Assembly: GCA_028685445.1 (NCBI GenBank)
Contig: JAQUDY010000074.1
Span: 1-5,372 of the forward strand
Source of the DNA: Bacilli bacterium
GTDB taxonomy: Bacteria; Bacillota_I; Bacilli_A; RF39; UBA660
Direction: 5' to 3'
Length of the DNA stretch: 5,372 nt
Below are positions 1 to 5,196 of the stretch, one piece after another. The notes beneath the pieces are model-generated. The model was not told where the DNA came from, made no database searches, and was given only the letters and a program-made list of their open reading frames with translations. Each line of letters begins with the position of its first letter. Positions within the stretch are counted from its first letter, which is position 1. The translations under genes and the position numbers were made by a program.

Positions 1-1
1 G

Positions 2-247
2 TTCATGGTGGGCATTAATTATCTTGACATTATGTTTAATATCTATTTTTGGAATATTGCTTTCATTTATAAAGATTTGAAATTTCAAATGGTTTCTATA
101 TTACTTTGGGTAGTCCTATTTATTATTTCATTAGATTTTAAAAGTGGTTATTTTGATCTTCTTAGTTTATTTATGATATTTATTCCTGTTTTATTGTTAA
201 ATATTTTTAGTTATTTTAACCAAAGAAAAATAAAAAAAAGTTATTAA
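2..247 (+). CDS. Small membrane protein of unknown function, 3' part (5' end probably outside the window)
   Basis: The frame is open from position 2 to a TAA at 245-247, giving about 81 residues. The first ATG is at position 5, but only four bases precede it, so no ribosome binding site can be judged and the gene may well begin outside the window. The product is strongly hydrophobic. One clear segment begins around MVSILLWVVLFII and a second around LLSLFMIFIPVLLL; an aromatic-rich stretch near the start may be a third. It ends in a basic tail (NQRKIKKSY), as expected for a cytoplasmic C-terminus. Two tryptophans are encoded by TGG. It is the only plus-strand gene and converges on ylxM with 13 nt between the two stop codons. 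I do not recognise the family. The minus strand here shows no competing long frame, and the composition is that of a real AT-rich membrane gene. A short standalone protein starting at position 5 is the alternative. Confidence 0.55.
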   Translation, partial: FMVGINYLDIMFNIYFWNIAFIYKDLKFQMVSILLWVVLFIISLDFKSGYFDLLSLFMIFIPVLLLNIFSYFNQRKIKKSY

Positions 248-262
248 ATAGCTTTGTTTTTT
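232..262. terminator. Possible bidirectional intrinsic terminator between convergent genes
   Basis: Around the two facing stop codons lies an imperfect inverted repeat. AGTTAT (239-244) pairs with ATAGCT (248-253) around a three-base loop, with one G-U pair in the plus-strand RNA. Flanking A-tract (232-238) and T-tract (254-262) can extend the stem with one mismatch. Read as plus-strand RNA it ends in a U-rich tract (TTGTTTTTT). Read as minus-strand RNA it ends in eight U, so it could serve both the plus-strand gene and the long operon ending with ylxM. The stem is AT-rich, has a mismatch in the minus-strand reading and overlaps coding ends, so this is a moderate call resting on position and shape only. 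Confidence 0.4.
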
Positions 263-548
263 AAATATATTTTTCTATTTGTTTATATTCTTTGTCATTA
301 TTTATAAGTGTTTTTTTTATTATCTCTTTATTTTTATAAAGAGATAATTTTAATTCATAATCATCAAGCTTAGTGTTTACATCAATTAAAGTTTTGCTAA
401 TTGCGTTTTTAGACACATTATAATTATTAGCAATTTCTTGCAAAGATAAATTATTAAAGTAATAATCCTCAAAATATTTTTGCTGAGTTTCAGTTAATAA
501 TTTTCCATAATAATCATATAAAGAACTATAATAAATATAATTATCCAT
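261..548 (-). CDS. ylxM: YlxM-like DNA-binding/SRP-associated protein (UPF0122)
   Basis: The 95-residue product has a sigma-70 region 4-like helix-turn-helix at about residues 18-63. The core reads LTETQQKYFEDYYFNNLSLQEIA, then NNYNVSKNAISKTL (broken here between its two halves); the leucine-threonine-glutamate start, the YYF, and the LSLQEIA helix are characteristic of the YlxM/UPF0122 family. The C-terminal third is lysine-rich and probably helical. Family members are about 100-115 residues, so this one is near the short end. YlxM is normally encoded with ftsY and ffh and is thought to modulate the signal recognition particle pathway. The ATG follows the ftsY TAA directly, with no gap. An AAGGA at 559-563, inside the ftsY end, can serve as ribosome binding site at 10 nt spacing, so expression is probably coupled to ftsY. 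Unusually, no ffh follows: a convergent gene and a probable terminator lie immediately downstream. Confidence 0.9.
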   Translation of the reverse strand: MDNYIYYSSLYDYYGKLLTETQQKYFEDYYFNNLSLQEIANNYNVSKNAISKTLIDVNTKLDDYELKLSLYKNKEIIKKTLINNDKEYKQIEKYI

Positions 549-1520
549 TTATATCATGTCCTTAAATAAACCATATATATATTCTTCAATATCAAATGGT
601 TTTAAGTCTTCAATTTTTTCACCTAAACCAACAAACTTAACTGGTAGATTAACTTCTTCTTTAATCGCTAAAACGATTCCACCTTTTGCTGTTCCATCTA
701 ACTTAGTTAAAACGATTCCAGTAATATTAGTTATTTCTTTAAAAGCATCGGCTTGACTGATTCCATTTTGTCCAGTAGTTGCATCAATAATTAAAAGTGT
801 TTCATGAGGTGCAGAAGGTATATGCTTACCTATTACTTTATTAATCTTTTCTAATTCTTTCATTAAATTAACTTTATTTTGTAATCTTCCTGCTGTATCT
901 ATTAAAACTATATCTACATTATCTGTAATAGCTTTTTCTAAACCATCATATATTACGCTTGCAGGATCAACATTTTCTTTTCCAACAAAAGATACTCCTG
1001 ATTTTAGTGCCCACTCTTCTAATTGAGGTACGGCTCCGGCTCTGAATGTATCTCCAGCTATTAACATTACTGACTTACCTTCTTTTTTATATTTATAAGC
1101 AAGTTTTCCGATTGTAGTTGTTTTCCCTACTCCATTTACTCCGACTGTTAAAATAATTGTAGGTCCTGATGAGGCTATGTTTATTTTATCTGTTAAAGAT
1201 TCTCCTTCAACATAAATCATAAATAGTTCATCTACTATTACTTCTTGTAAAAATTCAGGGTTTGTAATATTTTCATGTTTAACTCTAATTTTTAAGCGTT
1301 CTATAAAATTACTTACTGTTCTAATGCCAATATCTGCTTTAATTAAAAGATGCTCTAATTCTTCATAATAGTCATCTGTTACTTTAGTAAATTTTACTCC
1401 TAATAAGTTAAGCTCATTAATAAACTCTTTTCTTGTTTTTTCTAGTCCTTTATCGTAGGCTTCTATATTTGCTTTTTCATCTGCTTTGAAAATTTTTTTA
1501 AATTTTTTAAATAATCCCAT
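549..1520 (-). CDS. ftsY: Signal recognition particle receptor FtsY (SRP GTPase)
   Basis: The 323-residue protein is the membrane-associated receptor GTPase that docks ribosome-nascent chain-SRP complexes at the Sec translocon. It has a short basic N-terminus (MGLFKKFKKIFK) likely to be the membrane-contacting helix, without the long acidic A domain of the E. coli protein. A helical N domain spans about residues 25-105. The G domain follows, with the P-loop GVNGVGKTTT at 127-136, DTFRAG at 157-162, DTAGR at 208-212, TKLDG at 272-276, and the closing GLGEKIEDL at 298-306. All SRP-GTPase signatures are intact and the length is normal for Bacillota. DTFRAGAVPQLEEW and the closing motif favour FtsY over its paralogue Ffh, as does the absence of a C-terminal methionine-rich M domain. 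The ATG has a strong AGGAG at 1526-1530 with 5 nt spacing; this site overlaps the stop codon of the prepilin gene upstream. The single tryptophan (EEW) is encoded by TGG. Confidence 0.98.
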   Translation of the reverse strand: MGLFKKFKKIFKADEKANIEAYDKGLEKTRKEFINELNLLGVKFTKVTDDYYEELEHLLIKADIGIRTVSNFIERLKIRVKHENITNPEFLQEVIVDELFMIYVEGESLTDKINIASSGPTIILTVGVNGVGKTTTIGKLAYKYKKEGKSVMLIAGDTFRAGAVPQLEEWALKSGVSFVGKENVDPASVIYDGLEKAITDNVDIVLIDTAGRLQNKVNLMKELEKINKVIGKHIPSAPHETLLIIDATTGQNGISQADAFKEITNITGIVLTKLDGTAKGGIVLAIKEEVNLPVKFVGLGEKIEDLKPFDIEEYIYGLFKDMI

Positions 1521-1528
1521 TTTTTCTC

Positions 1529-1954
1529 CTAACTTTTACAAGTTATGTTGCTTGCATCAACATTAATATTAGACATTTTATTTCCAGACATATACATTAG
1601 AATGTAACCTTCACAGTTGCTAGCTTTTGTTATATAATTATTATTAATCAAAACCTCTATTGGAACATCGATACCACTTTCTAACTTAGCTCTTGCATCT
1701 TTGCAATTTTTTACTTCAGAATAATTTAATTCATTCTTCAAAATATCTAAAACTGGGCTTGTCCCATTACAGACATATATGTCTTGTGCTAACATCTCAG
1801 CTGATTCTTTGATGTTTTTTACTGCTAATTTATTTATGGAAGTTTTTGTATCAAATAATGTGCTGTTTAAAACTGGAAAAACAATTGCCATTATTATTCC
1901 TAGTAAAGCAATTACTGCTAAAACTTCTACTAATGTAAAACCTTTATTATTCAT
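1529..1954 (-). CDS. Type IV prepilin-like protein (competence/type II secretion pseudopilin class)
   Basis: The 141-residue product starts with a textbook class III (type IV pilin) signal: MNNKG followed by FTLVEVLAVIALLGIIMAIV. The conserved G at residue 5 precedes the prepilin peptidase cut, phenylalanine would be residue +1 of the mature chain, and glutamate falls at +5. A hydrophobic helix spans about 8-28. The rest is a small hydrophilic domain with four cysteines (62, 84, 114, 139), which could form two disulfides outside the cell. I chose the ATG at 1954 because it has AGAAAGG 9 nt upstream and puts the short basic leader in the right place. The frame extends 12 codons further up, into queH, but those residues do not fit a prepilin leader. 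The gene lies 5 nt after queH and 8 nt before ftsY. No pilus ATPase, membrane platform or prepilin peptidase is visible here. The signal is decisive for the class, but the exact subtype (ComGC/ComGD-like or other) is not determined. Confidence 0.86.
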   Translation of the reverse strand: MNNKGFTLVEVLAVIALLGIIMAIVFPVLNSTLFDTKTSINKLAVKNIKESAEMLAQDIYVCNGTSPVLDILKNELNYSEVKNCKDARAKLESGIDVPIEVLINNNYITKASNCEGYILMYMSGNKMSNINVDASNITCKS

Positions 1955-1959
1955 TTTTA

Positions 1960-2538
1960 TCAACCTTTCTTTGAATATAAACATCCACAATAATTTTGGC
2001 GATATAAATTATTTTCTTTCGATAATTCTAAACTTCTTTTATATCCATCTTCTTTTTTAAAATCGGATAGTAAAAATTTGATGTTGTATTTCTCTTCTAT
2101 TTTAATTCCTAATTCATTAATTACTTTACTGTTTTTTGAAGGGCTAACTGTTAAAGTAGTTCCAAAATAATCAAATGAATTTTCCTTTGCTATTTTTGCT
2201 GTTTTATCAAGTCTTAACTTATAACATAAATAACATCTAGCACCATTTTCTGGTTCTTTTTCATAACCTTTTGATACCTGATTAAACTCTTCATTATAAT
2301 ACTCTATTTCATAATGCTTAATATTTAATTTCTTTAATAATTTAAGTTGTTCTTCTTTTCTTTTTAAATATTCATTAAGTGGTTCAATGTTAGGATTATA
2401 ATAAATAACCGTAATGTCAAAATAAGTAGTAAGCTTTTCTATAACACTTGTTGAACATGGTCCGCAGCAACTATGAAGTAATAATTTATTTTCTTTAATA
2501 TTTTTAAGTATTTTTTTAAATTCATTATTATAATTCAT
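1960..2538 (-). CDS. queH: Epoxyqueuosine reductase QueH (DUF208 family)
   Basis: QueH reduces epoxyqueuosine to queuosine in the wobble position of GUN-anticodon tRNAs and is the non-orthologous replacement of QueG. The 192-residue protein carries the full family signature. HSCCGPCS lies at residues 22-29, YYNPNIEP at 46-53, the second cysteine pair in ARCYLC at 100-105 followed by KLRL, GTTLTVSPSKN at 126-136, and the C-terminal RQNYCGCLYS at 180-189. The paired cysteines are those expected to bind the iron-sulfur/metal centre. I place the start at the ATG at 2538, one base after the divIB stop (TAACATG), although the frame is open to a GTG at 2577. Neither start has a convincing ribosome binding site; the inner one fits translational reinitiation from divIB and the usual family N-terminus. 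It ends in TGA followed at once by TAA. No other queuosine gene is in the window. Confidence 0.93.
   Translation of the reverse strand: MNYNNEFKKILKNIKENKLLLHSCCGPCSTSVIEKLTTYFDITVIYYNPNIEPLNEYLKRKEEQLKLLKKLNIKHYEIEYYNEEFNQVSKGYEKEPENGARCYLCYKLRLDKTAKIAKENSFDYFGTTLTVSPSKNSKVINELGIKIEEKYNIKFLLSDFKKEDGYKRSLELSKENNLYRQNYCGCLYSKKG
1964..1970 (-). promoter_or_regulatory. Ribosome binding site that decides the prepilin start
   Basis: AGAAAGG, read on the minus strand, lies 9 nt before the ATG at 1954 and overlaps the last codons of queH. No similar site precedes the longer reading frame, and the inner start gives the short MNNKG leader expected of a prepilin. Confidence 0.65.
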
Positions 2539-2539
2539 G

Positions 2540-3241
2540 TTAATAACTAGTAAAGACAAAGTTTTCAGAGTTCCCACTATCTAAATTTAAGATTCCTTTT
2601 TTACCATTAAGGCTTGCATATATTTCTTTGTAATGATTTAAAGTAGAACATTTTTCTGCATTAGTATATACTGTATTTCCATCATTCATATACAAAATGA
2701 ATCTCTCTTCATCTAAACTTACTCCTTCTTCACTCATTGTTGGTGAGTATTCTATTTCATTTATTAATCCAATAATACCTAGATCAACTTCCCCTAAACC
2801 TAAGGAAAACTTTTTCAAGACTTTTTCACTAGTATAATTAATTAAAGTAGGTATTCCTTGATAATTATATGTATTAGGAATGGACTTCCCATTACTAAGT
2901 ATTAAATTATTATTCGAAGTATTTAACAAAACCATTTTGGCTTCTGTTATATTTATTTTTAATTGAAATTTTAAGTTTCTTTTTATCAAAACCTCATCAA
3001 TCATAGGCTCTTTTTTTATGCTTTTTTGCATGTTTTTAATATTTATACTAAAAATCGATGGATAATCTTTTATTTTAGCTAATTCTATAATTTGAACATC
3101 TTTTACATATACATTACCTGTTATAATAATATTTTGAATTGGCTTTTTATAAACATAATAAGAGCTGCATCCAATTAAATATAAAAATAAAATTAAAATA
3201 AACATTTTTTTTATATTTAATTTTCTTTTTTTTGTTTTCAA
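2540..3241 (-). CDS. divIB: Cell division protein DivIB/FtsQ
   Basis: The 233-residue product has the FtsQ/DivIB layout: a basic cytoplasmic N-terminus (KTKKRKLNIKK), one hydrophobic segment at about 13-31, then an external POTRA domain at about 34-100 (IQNIIITGNVYVKDVQI, ending near LKINITEAKMV). A beta-rich domain runs to the C-terminus and ends with GILNLDSGN, equivalent to the usual closing strand. The family anchors the FtsL/FtsB (DivIC) partners of septal peptidoglycan synthesis. Identification rests on this layout and on the position just after murG, as in many dcw clusters; sequence in the beta domain is divergent. The start is TTG at 3241, supported by AGGTGA 6 nt upstream that overlaps the murG stop; starting at the first internal ATG (residue 13) would remove the basic region needed for topology. 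The membrane segment contains LIGC at residues 22-25, which resembles a lipobox. It is followed after one base by queH. Confidence 0.88.
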   Translation of the reverse strand: MKTKKRKLNIKKMFILILFLYLIGCSSYYVYKKPIQNIIITGNVYVKDVQIIELAKIKDYPSIFSINIKNMQKSIKKEPMIDEVLIKRNLKFQLKINITEAKMVLLNTSNNNLILSNGKSIPNTYNYQGIPTLINYTSEKVLKKFSLGLGEVDLGIIGLINEIEYSPTMSEEGVSLDEERFILYMNDGNTVYTNAEKCSTLNHYKEIYASLNGKKGILNLDSGNSENFVFTSY

Positions 3242-3247
3242 TTTTAA

Positions 3248-3253
3248 TCACCT
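3248..3253 (-). promoter_or_regulatory. Ribosome binding site for a TTG start of divIB
   Basis: AGGTGA on the minus strand lies 6 nt before the TTG at 3241 and overlaps the TAG stop of murG. It is the only good Shine-Dalgarno site near the start. Its spacing supports TTG as the initiation codon over the later ATG at 3205, where no comparable site precedes. Confidence 0.7.
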
Positions 3254-4334
3254 ACTTTTTGTTTATTAAATCTTTTAATACATTATAAATTATTGTACTA
3301 CTATTATTAATAGATATCTTTTGTAAATTATCTTTCATTTCACTTAAATATTTCGGGTTATCTAATATTTTATTTATTTTTTCTTTTAGTTTTTCTTTTG
3401 TAAAATCTTTTTCTTCTAACATTTCTCCAGCTTTATTTTCTTTTATACTTAAAGCATTATAAAACTGATGATTGTTAGCAACGTAAGGACTAGGTATTAG
3501 TATATTAGGAAGTGCTAAAGCGATTATTTCGCTTATAGTACTAGCACCAGCTCTAGATATAATTAAATCAACATCTTTCATTAACGCAGCTAAATTATCT
3601 ATATATGGTGCTAAGTGAACATTTTTACTGAATTTATTTTTAGAAAATTCTTCATAATGATCTTTTCCTGTTATATATAAGATATCATAATTTTCATTTT
3701 CTACACTATTTAAGAAATCTTTCATCTTTTGATTCATAGCACTTGAACCTAAACTTCCTTGGACTATTAAAATGCTTTTCTTATTTCTATTTAAACCATA
3801 TTTAGTTTTAGGTATAGCTTTTATATCTATAGCATTCTCTGAGCATGGATTTCCAGTTAAAACTGTTTTTTTAGAATCAAAATAAGTTATTGAATCTTCA
3901 AAACTAATTCCAATTTTATCAGCTGACTTTGCTAAGACGCGGTTACTCTTTCCAGGAATACTATTTTGTTCATGAATAAATGTTTTGATTCCTCTTTTTT
4001 TTGCTGCTTTAATAACTGGATATGTAACATAGCCTCCTACCCCTACTACAACATCTGGTTTAAATTCATCAATTAACTCTAAACATCTTTTCACAGCTTT
4101 TCTTATTAAATTAATATTCTTTATGTTTCTTCTAATTAATTTTTTATTAAAACCATATATCTCAATTGCTTCAAAACGGTATCCTGAAGAAGGGACAATA
4201 TCCTTTTCCATTCGATTATGAGTCCCTATATAAAGGATTTCCGAATTTTTATTTAACTCTTTTATTTTACTTGCAATAGCAAGAGCAGGAATAATATGTC
4301 CTCCTGTTCCACCAGCAGTTATAATAACACGCAT
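3252..4334 (-). CDS. murG: UDP-N-acetylglucosamine--N-acetylmuramyl-(pentapeptide) pyrophosphoryl-undecaprenol transferase MurG
   Basis: MurG adds N-acetylglucosamine to lipid I to give lipid II on the cytoplasmic face of the membrane, the last intracellular step of peptidoglycan synthesis. The 360-residue protein is full length for the family and has the GT-B two-domain fold signatures. The glycine loop GGTGGH is at 8-13, GVGGY at 98-102, HEQN at 121-124, GNPCSE at 161-166 (usually GNPvR/GxPvR), and the second-domain loop QGSLGSSAMN at 192-201. The donor-binding motif RAGASTISE is at 281-289, and PSPYVANNHQ at 301-310 ends in the conserved NHQ. The ATG at 4334 has AGAGGTGAG just upstream. 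It heads the operon that continues with divIB 10 nt downstream. The usual dcw neighbours upstream (murD, ftsW) are absent; instead a separately transcribed gene of unknown function lies there. Confidence 0.98.
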   Translation of the reverse strand: MRVIITAGGTGGHIIPALAIASKIKELNKNSEILYIGTHNRMEKDIVPSSGYRFEAIEIYGFNKKLIRRNIKNINLIRKAVKRCLELIDEFKPDVVVGVGGYVTYPVIKAAKKRGIKTFIHEQNSIPGKSNRVLAKSADKIGISFEDSITYFDSKKTVLTGNPCSENAIDIKAIPKTKYGLNRNKKSILIVQGSLGSSAMNQKMKDFLNSVENENYDILYITGKDHYEEFSKNKFSKNVHLAPYIDNLAALMKDVDLIISRAGASTISEIIALALPNILIPSPYVANNHQFYNALSIKENKAGEMLEEKDFTKEKLKEKINKILDNPKYLSEMKDNLQKISINNSSTIIYNVLKDLINKK

Positions 4335-4352
4335 ATTCTCACCTCTATTACT

Positions 4353-4358
4353 ATTATA
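4353..4358 (-). promoter_or_regulatory. Candidate -10 element for the murG operon
   Basis: A perfect TATAAT on the minus strand lies 18 nt before the murG ATG, in the 88-nt gap after the upstream gene's terminator. The hexamer 17 nt further up (TGCAAA) is a poor -35. Transcription from it would start about 12 nt before the ATG, giving a very short leader that begins at the ribosome binding site. A second TATAAT-like stretch lies at 4402-4407, paired loosely with TTGTAC inside the terminator. A promoter somewhere in this gap is likely because a terminator precedes it; which box is used is uncertain. Confidence 0.35.
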
Positions 4359-4408
4359 TAATAAAACCCGATACTTTTGCAGTATAAGTGTAAAGATATA
4401 AATTATAT

Positions 4409-4430
4409 AAAAAAAGTACTTTTTAAGTAC
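4409..4430 (-). terminator. Intrinsic terminator overlapping the end of the 224-residue exported protein gene
   Basis: On the minus strand, GTACTT (4430-4425) and AAGTAC (4421-4416) form a perfect 6-bp stem with a three-base loop, followed by seven T (4415-4409). The stem takes in the penultimate codon and the loop lies in the TAA stop codon, so the terminator is embedded in the coding end. Only two G-C pairs are present, which is short but in keeping with such AT-rich DNA. It would separate this gene from murG. Confidence 0.6.
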
Positions 4431-5097
4431 AAGTTTTATATTGGAAAGAAACCTCTTCTTTTTTAGTAATATTAGTACTAACTACTTTAAAAGAAGAAAC
4501 TTTCGGTAAAGCTTTATCATTTTCTATAATAGAATCAGCTGGATTACAATATTCAAAATTAATTTCATTATCTTTGATAATTAAATCTTTAGAAGTCTTT
4601 GTAGCTTCATAACTTGCTAATTCCTTTCCAGTCTTATCATAAATATGAATAATATAATTATCATTATAACTATTAGGTTCTGTTGTTAGTAAATATTTTT
4701 TATCTAAAATAGCAAACTTATCTAAATAAACAAATGAACCTATTTTTTTATTATTAAGCTTAAAGTAAGTTGTAGGCTCATTATTTGGGTTATCAAAATT
4801 TGCATATATATAAAGTTTTATATCTACGCCATTTAATTTTAGTACTCCTACTTCTTGATCGCAAGTACCGGTATTTTTATTACATAACTCGGCTAATGTG
4901 GCAGGCTCTTTATCTAAAATATAATTTATAGGTTTTTCTTCTTGAATTATTTTAATAATTTCAAATATGTTTTTTTCTGTTTGATGTTTTTCATTGTATT
5001 TATAAGCAATATATTTTCCTGAAAAATATCCGATGGAAGATAAAATTAAAACAAATATAATTGCTAAAATAGGACCTAATGCTTTATGTTTATTCAT
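4423..5097 (-). CDS. Membrane-anchored extracytoplasmic protein of unknown function
   Basis: The 224-residue product begins with a short basic stretch (MNKHK) and one hydrophobic segment at about residues 8-32. The remaining 190 residues are hydrophilic and probably face outside. There is no lipobox, so it is either an anchored single-pass protein or cleaved by signal peptidase I. The outer domain is rich in alternating beta-type segments (LKLNGVDIKLYIYA, KIGSFVYLDKFAILD, NYIIHIYDKTGKELASYEA) and ends two residues after its last... in fact its final two residues are cysteine and threonine. Four cysteines (72, 79, 184, 223) could form two disulfides; the first pair is in CNKNTGTC. The ATG has an AAGGAGA with 6 nt spacing, and a good promoter and a terminator flank the gene, so it is monocistronic. 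The neighbouring permease-like gene upstream may or may not be linked in function. I do not recognise the family. Confidence 0.8.
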   Translation of the reverse strand: MNKHKALGPILAIIFVLILSSIGYFSGKYIAYKYNEKHQTEKNIFEIIKIIQEEKPINYILDKEPATLAELCNKNTGTCDQEVGVLKLNGVDIKLYIYANFDNPNNEPTTYFKLNNKKIGSFVYLDKFAILDKKYLLTTEPNSYNDNYIIHIYDKTGKELASYEATKTSKDLIIKDNEINFEYCNPADSIIENDKALPKVSSFKVVSTNITKKEEVSFQYKTCT

Positions 5098-5109
5098 AAA
5101 AATTCTCCT

Positions 5110-5136
5110 TCTATATTAAAGATTTCTCTATATTAA
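5110..5136 (-). repeat. Short direct repeat in the promoter-proximal leader
   Basis: The 10-mer TTAATATAGA occurs twice on the minus strand, at 5136-5127 and 5119-5110, with repeat starts 17 nt apart. The first copy overlaps the last base of the -10 box and the presumed transcription start; the second runs into the ribosome binding site. In such AT-rich DNA it may be chance, but its placement would suit an operator or RNA-level control site. Confidence 0.4.
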
Positions 5137-5164
5137 GTATAGCCTTTTTTATTATTAAACTCAA
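5136..5164 (-). promoter_or_regulatory. Sigma-A-type promoter of the 224-residue exported protein gene
   Basis: On the minus strand TTGAGT (5164-5159) is followed after exactly 17 nt by TATACT (5141-5136). Four of six -35 bases and five of six -10 bases match the consensus. The predicted start near 5129 leaves a leader of about 32 nt carrying AAGGAGA before the ATG at 5097. The location, in the gap after the upstream gene's stop codon, supports it. Confidence 0.7.
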
Positions 5165-5196
5165 GGAATTAATTTTGTTTGTTTTATTAGATTTTT

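Noticed and set aside
24..52. Perfect TTGACA hexamer near the left end as a promoter
   Set aside because: No -10-like hexamer lies 16-18 nt downstream (TTTTGG and neighbours), and the site is inside an open reading frame.
556..756. Plus-strand open frame of 66 codons
   Set aside because: It lies wholly antisense to the conserved C-terminal G domain of ftsY and has no recognisable product.
1955..1990. Longer N-terminus of the prepilin (12 extra residues, start at 1990)
   Set aside because: It overlaps queH, has no ribosome binding site, and would put extra hydrophobic residues before the MNNKG leader.
1779..2060. Plus-strand open frame of 93 codons
   Set aside because: It is antisense to the 5' part of the prepilin gene and the end of queH, both of which have clear family motifs; its product looks like a shadow.
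2539..2577. Longer N-terminus of QueH from the GTG at 2577
   Set aside because: It overlaps divIB, the nearest AGGA is about 15 nt away, and the added residues do not belong to the family core; the ATG one base after the divIB stop is preferred.
4362..4390. ATACT/AGTAT inverted repeat upstream of murG as a riboswitch or operator
   Set aside because: The stem is only 5 bp and no larger conserved structure surrounds it; too weak to list as a feature.
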